A stretch of DNA of 64,000 nt from Pseudomonas nicosulfuronedens (GTDB taxonomy: Bacteria; Pseudomonadota; Gammaproteobacteria; Pseudomonadales; Pseudomonadaceae). The position numbers and the translations under genes are program-made. Positions within the stretch are counted from its first letter, which is position 1. Every line of letters begins with the position of its first letter. Shown piece by piece: positions 54,921-64,000 of the stretch. The stretch is taken from NCBI RefSeq assembly GCF_005877905.1, contig NZ_SWDV01000042.1, positions 1 to 64,000 on the forward strand, given 5' to 3'. The notes under the pieces were generated by a model. It was not told where the DNA came from. It made no database searches and saw nothing but the letters and a program-made list of their open reading frames with translations.

Positions 54921-55823
54921 ATGACCCTGCCCCAATCCGTCCGCCTGGTCGAAGTCGGCCCGCGCGACGGCCTGCAGAACGAGAAGCAACCCATCGCCGT
55001 GGCCGACAAGGTACGCCTGGTGGACGACCTGACCGCCGCCGGCCTGGGTTACATCGAGGTCGGCAGCTTCGTCTCGCCCAAGTGGGTGCCGCAGATGGCT
55101 GGCTCGGCCGAAGTCTTCGCCGGCATCCGGCAGAAGGCCGGCGTCACCTACGCCGCCCTGGCGCCGAACCTGAAGGGCTTCGAAGCCGCGCTGGAATCCC
55201 AGGTGAAGGAAGTCGCGGTGTTCGCCGCCGCCTCCGAAGCCTTCTCGCAGAAGAACATCAACTGCTCGATCAAGGAGAGCCTGGAGCGCTTCGTCCCGGT
55301 GATGGAAGCGGCACGCCAGCATGGCGTGCGCGTGCGCGGCTACGTCTCGTGCGTGCTCGGTTGCCCCTATCAGGGTGAAGTGGACGCAGCGCAGGTCGCC
55401 GCCGTCGCCGCGGAACTGCACGCCATGGGCTGCTACGAAGTTTCTCTCGGCGACACCATCGGCGTCGGCACCGCCGGCGCAACCCGGCACCTGTTCGAGG
55501 TCGTCGGCCAACGTGTGCCGCGCGCGCAACTGGCCGGGCACTTCCACGACACCTACGGCCAGGCCACGGCGAACATCTACGCCAGCCTGCTGGAAGGCAT
55601 CGCGGTGTTCGACAGCTCGGTCGCCGGTCTCGGCGGCTGCCCCTACGCCAAGGGCGCCACCGGCAACGTCGCCACCGAGGACGTGCTCTACCTGCTCAAC
55701 GGCCTGGGCATTCACACCGGCATCGACCTGGACCTGCTGATCGACGCCGGCCAGCGCATCTGCGCGGTGCTCGACAAGCCAAATGGCTCACGCGTGGCCA
55801 AGGCGCAACTGTCCAAGCGTTGA
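54921..55823 (+). CDS. liuE: Hydroxymethylglutaryl-CoA lyase
   Basis: A 300-residue TIM-barrel lyase splitting HMG-CoA into acetyl-CoA and acetoacetate. VRLVEVGPRDGLQNEK is the N-terminal metal motif and SVAGLGGCPYAKGATGNVATED carries the catalytic cysteine. The length matches LiuE. It is the last liu gene and supplies acetoacetate, which the hbc genes 3-7 kb downstream can use. A REP hairpin follows at 55839-55905. Confidence 0.95.
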   Translation: MTLPQSVRLVEVGPRDGLQNEKQPIAVADKVRLVDDLTAAGLGYIEVGSFVSPKWVPQMAGSAEVFAGIRQKAGVTYAALAPNLKGFEAALESQVKEVAVFAAASEAFSQKNINCSIKESLERFVPVMEAARQHGVRVRGYVSCVLGCPYQGEVDAAQVAAVAAELHAMGCYEVSLGDTIGVGTAGATRHLFEVVGQRVPRAQLAGHFHDTYGQATANIYASLLEGIAVFDSSVAGLGGCPYAKGATGNVATEDVLYLLNGLGIHTGIDLDLLIDAGQRICAVLDKPNGSRVAKAQLSKR

Positions 55824-55838
55824 GACACTGCGCTTTTC

Positions 55839-55905
55839 GTAGGAGCGAGCTTGCTCGCGAACAAAACCCGCTGCCGGCCCGGTTCGCGAGCAAGCTCGCT
55901 CCTAC
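55839..55905. repeat. REP hairpin, family B copy, after liuE
   Basis: GTAGGAGCGAGCTTGCTCGC with its reverse complement, 16 bases after the liuE stop. It overlaps a spurious longer reading of the next gene, which supports the later start used there. Confidence 0.88.
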
Positions 55906-55982
55906 GAAGAGCCCCTCCTGCTGACCCTGCCGCCACATCCCGGTACAGTGCGCCCTCTGCCCTCCCCGCACACGGCCTGCGC

Positions 55983-57407
<1,425 letters not shown>

Positions 57408-57416
57408 AAAAGAGAC

Positions 57417-57436
57417 AAGTCTCAAAAAAGAGACAA
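57417..57436. promoter_or_regulatory. HbcR enhancer site A
   Basis: AAGTCTC-AAAAAA-GAGACAA has the same GTCTC-N6-GAGAC core as site B at 57486, and lies 142 bases before the -24 element. Confidence 0.6.
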
Positions 57437-57485
57437 TCACTCAAAACTCTTGATTTAAGGCCCCCAGGCGATCCAATCCGTCGCC

Positions 57486-57505
57486 TTGTCTCCAATTAGA
57501 GACAA
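57486..57505. promoter_or_regulatory. HbcR enhancer site B
   Basis: TTGTCTC-CAATTA-GAGACAA is a perfect 7-bp inverted repeat, 73 bases before the -24 GG at 57569. Confidence 0.7.
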
Positions 57506-57567
57506 ACCGCTTCTCCCCATTCACGAAAATCTCAAAATAAGACTTACAAATCAAATAGTTACAATCC

Positions 57568-57583
57568 TGGCACGGTCCTGGCT
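57568..57583 (+). promoter_or_regulatory. Sigma-54 promoter of the 3-hydroxybutyrate operon
   Basis: TGGCACGGTCCTGGCT matches TGGCACG-N4-TTGCW with one change (T13 to G). The predicted transcript start is near 57595, giving a leader of about 120 bases before the porin gene. Confidence 0.8.
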
Positions 57584-57716
57584 ATGTCGCCTCTCGCGGC
57601 CTTCGCGCCGCACAGCCGACATAACAACAATCAACGCTGCCCGAACGCGAACAGACCCCAGCGGACACCACGGCTAGTCCCGCTTCGCACACGGCGCCGC
57701 GCCAGGAGATCACCCG

Positions 57717-58982
57717 ATGAGCCGCTCCACGCTCAATCATGCCGCCGTCATCACCGCCCTCGGTTCCACCCTCGCCCTTTCGCCCCAGGCCTTCGCCGAA
57801 TTCCTTGCCGACAGCAAGGCCAGCGTCGAACTGCGCAACTTCTACTTCAACCGCGACTTCCGCCAGGACAACGCCGCACAATCCAAGCAGGAAGAGTGGG
57901 CGCAGGGCTTCCTGCTGCGCTATGAATCCGGCTACACCGAAGGCACCATCGGCGTGGGCGTCGATGCCCTCGGTCTGCTCGGCGTCAAGCTGGACTCCAG
58001 CCCCGACCGCGCCGGCTCCGGCCTACTGCCGCGCGACAAGGACAAGGTCAACGGCGCACCGGACGACTACAGCGAGCTGGGCCTGACCGCCAAGCTGCGC
58101 GCCTCGAAAAGCACCCTGAAGATCGGCACCCTGCTGCCCAAGCTGCCCACCGTGCTGGCCAATGATTCGCGCCTGCTGCCGCAGACTTTCGAAGGCGCGC
58201 ACCTGAATTCCGCCGAGTTCGCCGGCCTCACCTTCGACGGCGGCCGCCTGCGCCAGGTGAGCCAGCGCGACTCGTCCAACCGCGAGGACATGACCGTCAC
58301 CAGCGGCAGCGCGCGCGGCATCGTCGCCACCGCCACCAGCGACCAGTTCGACTTTGCCGGCCTGAACTACAAGTGGACGCCACAACTCGCCACCGGCTAC
58401 AGCTACGCCAAGCTCGACGGGCTCTACGACCAGCACATCGTCAACCTGGTGCACGTGCTGCCCATCGCCGCCGGCCAGTCGCTGAAGACCGACCTGCGCT
58501 ACGCCCGCTCCGACGACGACGGCCACAGCAACGTCGACAACCGCGCCTTCGGCGCGATGCTCACCTACACCCTCGGCGGCCATGGCTTCGGCGCCGGCTA
58601 CCAGAAGATGAGCGGCGACACCGGCTTCGCCTACATTGGCGGCACCGACGCCTTCCTGGTCAACTTCGTGCAGATCGGCGACTTCGCCAACCGCGACGAG
58701 AAGTCCTGGCAGGCGCGCTACGACTACGACTTTGCCGCCCTCGGCGTGCCCGGCCTGACCTTCATGACGCGCTACCTGTCCGGCGACAACATCGAACTGG
58801 GCGCGGGCAAGCCCGAAGGCAAGGAATGGGAGCGCGATACCGATCTCGGCTACGTGGTGCAGAACGGACCACTGAAGAACGTCGGCGTGAAGTGGCGCAA
58901 TGCGACAGTTCGCTCCAGCCACTTCGGCAACGACCTCGACGAAAACCGTCTGATCCTCAGCTACGTGCTGCCGCTCTGGTAA
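57717..58982 (+). CDS. OprD-family outer-membrane porin
   Basis: A 421-residue exported beta-barrel porin of the OprD/Opd family. The signal peptide ends LSPQAFA-E. The mature protein starts FLADSKASVELRNFYFNRDFR, a hallmark of OprD proteins, and ends in alternating beta-strands with the terminal aromatic LPLW. It would import a small carboxylate, here probably 3-hydroxybutyrate or acetoacetate, given the permease that follows. AGGAGATC precedes the ATG. Confidence 0.92.
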   Translation: MSRSTLNHAAVITALGSTLALSPQAFAEFLADSKASVELRNFYFNRDFRQDNAAQSKQEEWAQGFLLRYESGYTEGTIGVGVDALGLLGVKLDSSPDRAGSGLLPRDKDKVNGAPDDYSELGLTAKLRASKSTLKIGTLLPKLPTVLANDSRLLPQTFEGAHLNSAEFAGLTFDGGRLRQVSQRDSSNREDMTVTSGSARGIVATATSDQFDFAGLNYKWTPQLATGYSYAKLDGLYDQHIVNLVHVLPIAAGQSLKTDLRYARSDDDGHSNVDNRAFGAMLTYTLGGHGFGAGYQKMSGDTGFAYIGGTDAFLVNFVQIGDFANRDEKSWQARYDYDFAALGVPGLTFMTRYLSGDNIELGAGKPEGKEWERDTDLGYVVQNGPLKNVGVKWRNATVRSSHFGNDLDENRLILSYVLPLW

Positions 58983-59021
58983 TCGCCTGATCGTCACTCG
59001 CCCCCACTACAACAAGAACGA

Positions 59022-59042
59022 CGCGCGGCCCGAGGCCGCGCG
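59022..59042 (+). other. Intercistronic hairpin between porin and permease genes
   Basis: CGCGCGGCC and GGCCGCGCG form a 9-bp GC stem over CGA, with no T run after it. It could be an RNA processing or stability element that lets the porin and permease differ in dose. Confidence 0.55.
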
Positions 59043-59060
59043 ACAACTGGAGATACTTAG

Positions 59061-60452
59061 ATGAGCGTGGTCATCGCCCTCGCGGCCCTCGCCCTGCTGA
59101 TGCTCGCCGCCTACCGCGGCTACAGCGTGATCCTCTTCGCCCCCATCGCCGCGCTGCTGGCAGTGCTGCTGACCGACCCTTCCGCCGTCGCCCCGGCCTT
59201 CACCGGGGTGTTCATGGAGAAGATGGTCGGCTTCGTCAAACTCTACTTCCCGGTGTTCCTGCTCGGCGCGGTGTTCGGCAAGTTGATCGAGCTGTCGGGC
59301 TTCTCGCGCTCCATCGTCGCCGCGGCCATCCGCCTGCTCGGCACCAGCCAGGCGATGCTGGTGATCGTGCTGGTCTGCGCCCTGCTCACCTACGGCGGCG
59401 TGTCACTGTTCGTGGTGGTGTTCGCGGTCTATCCGTTTGCCGCCGAGATGTTCCGCCAGAGCAATATCCCCAAGCGACTGATCCCGGCGACCATCGCCCT
59501 GGGCGCCTTCAGCTTCACCATGGACGCCCTGCCCGGCACCCCGCAGATCCAGAACATCATCCCCACCGCCTTCTTCAACACCACCGGCTGGGCTGCGCCC
59601 TGGCTGGGCGTGATCGGCAGCCTGTTCGTGTTCAGCGTGGGCATGCTGTTCCTCCGTCGCCAGGCCGGCAAGGCGCGCGCCGCCGGTGAAGGCTACGGCA
59701 CCGAGTTGCGCAACGAGCCGGAAACCGCCGACGACATGAAACTGCCCAACCCGCTGCTGGCACTCTCGCCACTGGTGCTGGTGGGCGTCGCCAACCTGCT
59801 GTTCACCCACTGGATTCCCCAGGTCTACGGCAAGACCCACAGCCTGCAACTGGCCGGCATGGCCGCGCCGGTGGCCAGCGACGTAGCCAAGTTGACCGGC
59901 ATCTGGGCGGTGCAGGCGGCGCTGCTGCTGGGCATCCTGCTGGTGCTGGTGACCAGCTTCGCAGTGATCCGCAGCAAGATCGCCGAGGGCAGCAAGACCG
60001 CCGTGTCCGGCGCACTGCTGGCGGCCATGAACACGGCTTCGGAATACGGCTTCGGCGCGGTGATCGCCTCGCTGCCGGGCTTCCTGGTACTGGCCGACGC
60101 ACTGAAGAAGATTCCCGATCCGCTGGTCAACGAGGCCATCACCGTCACCACCCTGGCCGGCATCACCGGCTCGGCGTCCGGCGGCATGAGCATCGCCCTG
60201 GCGGCCATGTCCGAACAGTTCATCGCCGCCGCCCATGCCGCCAACATCCCGCTGGAAGTACTGCACCGGATAGCGGCCATGGCCTCCGGCGGCATGGACA
60301 CCCTGCCGCACAACGGCGCGGTCATCACCCTGCTCGCGGTCACCGGCCTGACCCACCGCGAGGCCTACAAGGACATCTTCGCCATCACCCTGATCAAGAC
60401 CCTCGCGGTGTTCGTGGTGATCGGCACCTTCTACGCCACCGGAATCGTTTAA
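59061..60452 (+). CDS. GntP-family permease (3-hydroxybutyrate/acetoacetate transport)
   Basis: A 463-residue inner-membrane transporter of the gluconate:H+ symporter superfamily, built of hydrophobic helices from the first residue (VIALAALALLMLAAYRGYSVI). FMEKMVGFVKLYFPVFLLGAVFGKLIE and TVTTLAGITGSASGGMSIALAAM are conserved stretches. Its place between an HbcR-like activator and 3-hydroxybutyrate dehydrogenase matches PA2004 of P. aeruginosa, so beta-hydroxybutyrate or acetoacetate is the likely substrate. GGAG precedes the ATG. Confidence 0.88.
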   Translation: MSVVIALAALALLMLAAYRGYSVILFAPIAALLAVLLTDPSAVAPAFTGVFMEKMVGFVKLYFPVFLLGAVFGKLIELSGFSRSIVAAAIRLLGTSQAMLVIVLVCALLTYGGVSLFVVVFAVYPFAAEMFRQSNIPKRLIPATIALGAFSFTMDALPGTPQIQNIIPTAFFNTTGWAAPWLGVIGSLFVFSVGMLFLRRQAGKARAAGEGYGTELRNEPETADDMKLPNPLLALSPLVLVGVANLLFTHWIPQVYGKTHSLQLAGMAAPVASDVAKLTGIWAVQAALLLGILLVLVTSFAVIRSKIAEGSKTAVSGALLAAMNTASEYGFGAVIASLPGFLVLADALKKIPDPLVNEAITVTTLAGITGSASGGMSIALAAMSEQFIAAAHAANIPLEVLHRIAAMASGGMDTLPHNGAVITLLAVTGLTHREAYKDIFAITLIKTLAVFVVIGTFYATGIV

Positions 60453-60467
60453 GCCGGTTGTTTTCAA

Positions 60468-60489
60468 GCGGTCGCCGCGCGGCGACCGC
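60468..60489 (+). other. 22-bp perfect palindrome between permease and dehydrogenase genes
   Basis: GCGGTCGCCGC joined to GCGGCGACCGC, 15 bases after the permease stop and 21 before the next ATG. It forms a strong RNA hairpin and lacks a T run. It is a second intercistronic hairpin in the same operon. Confidence 0.55.
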
Positions 60490-60510
60490 CCCGTTCCAGA
60501 GGAGATTTGC

Positions 60511-61281
60511 ATGACACTCAAGGGCAAGACCGCACTGGTCACCGGCTCCACCAGCGGCATCGGCCTGGGCATCGCCGCGCGCCTCGCGCAGGCGGGCGCC
60601 AACGTGGTGGTCAATGGCTTTGGCGATATCGACGCGGCCGTGCGCGAGCTGTCGGTGCATGGCACGCGCATCGGCCACCACGGCGCGGACATGGCGCAAC
60701 CCGAGCAGATCGCCGAGATGATCGCCTACGTCGAGCGCGAGTTCGGCAGCCTCGACATCCTGGTCAACAACGCCGGCATCCAGCACGTCGCGGCGCTGGA
60801 AGACTTCCCTGTGGAGCGCTGGAACGCAATCATCGCCATCAATCTCTCCTCGGTGTTCCACACCACCCGCCTGGCGCTGCCGGGCATGCGCCAGCGCGGC
60901 TGGGGACGCATCCTCAATATCGCCTCGACCCACGGGCTGGTTGCCTCGGCAGGCAAGAGTGCTTATGTGGCCGCCAAGCACGGCGTGATCGGCCTGACCA
61001 AGACCACTGCACTGGAAACCGCCACCACGGCCATCACCTGCAACGCCATCTGCCCCGGCTGGGTGCTGACGCCGCTGGTACAGCAGCAGATCGACGCGCG
61101 CATCGCCGCCGGCGCCAGCCCCGAACAGGCGCGCCACGACCTGCTGGCGGAGAAACAGCCGTCGCTGGATTTCGTCACCGCCGACCAGCTCGGCGAGCTG
61201 GCGCTATTCTTGTGTTCTGAAGCCGCCGCTCAGGTTCGCGGCGCCGCCTGGAACATGGATGGCGGCTGGGTCGCGCAGTGA
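60511..61281 (+). CDS. bdhA: 3-Hydroxybutyrate dehydrogenase
   Basis: A 256-residue SDR enzyme interconverting D-3-hydroxybutyrate and acetoacetate with NAD. TGSTSGIG is the cofactor motif; Ser139, Tyr152 and Lys156 form the catalytic set (NIAS, SAYVAAK). NNAGIQHVAALEDFP and GWVLTPLVQQQIDARIAAGASPEQ are characteristic of BdhA. GAGGAG lies close before the ATG. It follows the permease in the same direction, and the acetoacetyl-CoA synthetase comes next. Confidence 0.94.
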   Translation: MTLKGKTALVTGSTSGIGLGIAARLAQAGANVVVNGFGDIDAAVRELSVHGTRIGHHGADMAQPEQIAEMIAYVEREFGSLDILVNNAGIQHVAALEDFPVERWNAIIAINLSSVFHTTRLALPGMRQRGWGRILNIASTHGLVASAGKSAYVAAKHGVIGLTKTTALETATTAITCNAICPGWVLTPLVQQQIDARIAAGASPEQARHDLLAEKQPSLDFVTADQLGELALFLCSEAAAQVRGAAWNMDGGWVAQ

Positions 61282-61382
61282 TTCCTGAGCCCCACCGAAG
61301 CACTTCCGGCGACGCTTCATGTCAAGATGATGGGTACCGCCTGTCGGCGGTGCCCACCGATCCTTCGCTGGAGTCGTCGTCA

Positions 61383-63338
<1,956 letters not shown>

Positions 63339-63363
63339 ACGGGTGGTTGGGTAGAGGCACAGC

Positions 63364-63393
63364 ATGGGTATCGCTTCGCTCCACCCATCCTAC
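63364..63393. repeat. REP-like half element, family D copy 2a
   Basis: ATGGGTATCGCTTCGCTCCA then CCCATCCTAC, in inverted relation to 63489-63518, 95 bases away. Together they form a paired element between aacS and pcaC. Confidence 0.75.
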
Positions 63394-63488
63394 GAGAACC
63401 CAACCCACGGCATGCGCCTGCGATCGCCACATGAGACGCTCATACATAAGCAGGCAGACCTCCGGATGCGTGGTCCGGAGGCCGTTGT

Positions 63489-63518
63489 GTAGGATGGGTG
63501 GAGCGAAGCGATACCCAT
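63489..63518. repeat. REP-like half element, family D copy 2b
   Basis: GTAGGATGGGTGGAGCGAAG then CGATACCCAT, the exact reverse complement of 63364-63393. The stretch between the halves shows no gene. Confidence 0.75.
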
Positions 63519-63533
63519 CAATCCCGTAACGGG

Positions 63534-63929
63534 CTACTCGTCCAGCGACTCGGTGCCCAACTCGTCCCACACCGCCTCGGCGAGGTGGAAGGTGGCGTTG
63601 GCCGCCGGAATGCCGCAGTAGATTGCGCTCTGCAGCAGCACTTCCTTGATCTCCTCGCGGGTCACCCCATTGTTGCGTGCGGCTCGCAGGTGCAGCTTGA
63701 GTTCGCCTTCGCGGTTCATGCCGATCAGCATGGCGATGGTGATCAGGCTGCGGGTGTGGCGCGGCAGGCCGGGGCGGGTCCAGATATCACCCCAGGCGTG
63801 GCGGGTGATCATTTCCTGGAACTCTTCGTTGAAGGCGCTGCGCTTCTCCAGGCTGCGGTCGACGTGGGCATCGCCGAGCACCGCGCGGCGGACCTGCATG
63901 CCGGCTTCGTAGCGTTCTTTCTCGTCCAT
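63534..63929 (-). CDS. pcaC: 4-Carboxymuconolactone decarboxylase
   Basis: A 131-residue PcaC that decarboxylates gamma-carboxymuconolactone to beta-ketoadipate enol-lactone in the protocatechuate branch of the beta-ketoadipate pathway. MDEKERYEAGMQVRRAVLGD at the start and RPGLPRHTRSLITIAMLIGM are near-identical to Pseudomonas PcaC as I recall it. The other pca genes are not in the window and should lie to the right (upstream on this strand). It is convergent with aacS. Confidence 0.93.
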   Translation of the reverse strand: MDEKERYEAGMQVRRAVLGDAHVDRSLEKRSAFNEEFQEMITRHAWGDIWTRPGLPRHTRSLITIAMLIGMNREGELKLHLRAARNNGVTREEIKEVLLQSAIYCGIPAANATFHLAEAVWDELGTESLDE

Positions 63930-63951
63930 CTCAAACTCCGATATGAGGCTG

Positions 63952-64000
63952 TAGGAGCGAGCTTGCTCGCGAACAAACCCCGCTGGGGGGCCCAGGTTCG
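63952..64000. repeat. REP hairpin, family B, truncated by the window end
   Basis: TAGGAGCGAGCTTGCTCGCG begins the usual hairpin just upstream of pcaC, and the right arm is starting (AGGTTCG) when the window ends. Confidence 0.7.

Noticed and set aside
52713-55715. 1000-residue minus-strand ORF opposite liuD and liuE
   Set aside because: It is the antisense frame of two secure genes in GC-rich DNA, with low-complexity G/A/V/H/Q composition and no domain.

Overview
The window is high-GC Gammaproteobacterial chromosome and almost certainly comes from a Pseudomonas. The evidence is a liuRABCDE leucine cluster followed directly by the 3-hydroxybutyrate regulator/permease/dehydrogenase set, a quinohemoprotein amine dehydrogenase locus, a PcaC, and dispersed REP-type hairpins of the GTAGGAGCGAGCTTGCTCGC kind. 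I see no phage, insertion sequence, integrase, CRISPR array, tRNA or rRNA. The species cannot be fixed from the sequence alone.

Layout. 1-4.1 kb: end of a chemoreceptor, an AraC regulator and an acyl-CoA synthetase with a LiuR-type operator upstream. 4.6-9.3 kb: PBP7 (PbpG), then a thioesterase/thiolase/TetR/SDR acyl-CoA module that appears to share one TetR operator. 9.7-20.8 kb: a small zinc-ribbon protein, the structural operon of quinohemoprotein amine dehydrogenase (qhpA-qhpD-qhpC-qhpB, with a CcmF-like heme-lyase gene upstream), an MFS symporter and a phenylacetaldehyde-dehydrogenase-like gene. 21-42 kb: accessory metabolism made of many small regulator/target pairs (GST, CynX-type MFS with MarR, amino-acid permease with a GlxA-type regulator, amidase, lipoprotein, GNAT, RidA/LysR, methyltransferase, TetR, B3/B4 protein, MBL hydrolase, LysR, NCS2 permease, PtrR-like LysR with Sad). 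42-48.4 kb: maturation genes for the amine dehydrogenase (qhpG, qhpE, qhpF) behind a sigma-54 activator, about 26 kb from the structural genes. 48.6-55.8 kb: liuRABCDE. 56-63.3 kb: hbcR-like activator, OprD porin, GntP permease, 3-hydroxybutyrate dehydrogenase and acetoacetyl-CoA synthetase. 63.5-63.9 kb: pcaC.

How the genes fit together. Primary amines such as 2-phenylethylamine would be oxidised in the periplasm by QhpABC. The resulting aldehyde would be oxidised by the 19.35 kb dehydrogenase. The gamma subunit carries every residue needed for the cysteine tryptophylquinone cofactor and its thioether bridges. QhpD (radical SAM), QhpG (flavin monooxygenase), QhpE (protease) and QhpF (ABC exporter) are all present to mature it. 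Leucine degradation (Liu) ends in acetoacetate, which the adjacent AacS activates and BdhA interconverts with 3-hydroxybutyrate, so the 48-63 kb block is an acetoacetate hub.

The strongest new signals are regulatory. (1) Three 21-bp inverted repeats GCTGTC-N9-GACAGC-like lie 83-106 bp upstream of -24/-12 elements before qhpA, the CcmF-like gene and the aldehyde dehydrogenase. They suggest one sigma-54 amine regulon run by the activator at 46.5-48.4 kb. (2) An identical 24-bp LiuR-type operator lies before liuR and, 44 kb away, before the acyl-CoA synthetase. (3) GAATG-N8-CATTC-like sites lie before the thioesterase/thiolase pair, the TetR gene and the SDR. (4) Two GTCTC-N6-GAGAC sites plus a -24/-12 promoter lie downstream of hbcR. 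All four are read by eye and have not been tested computationally.
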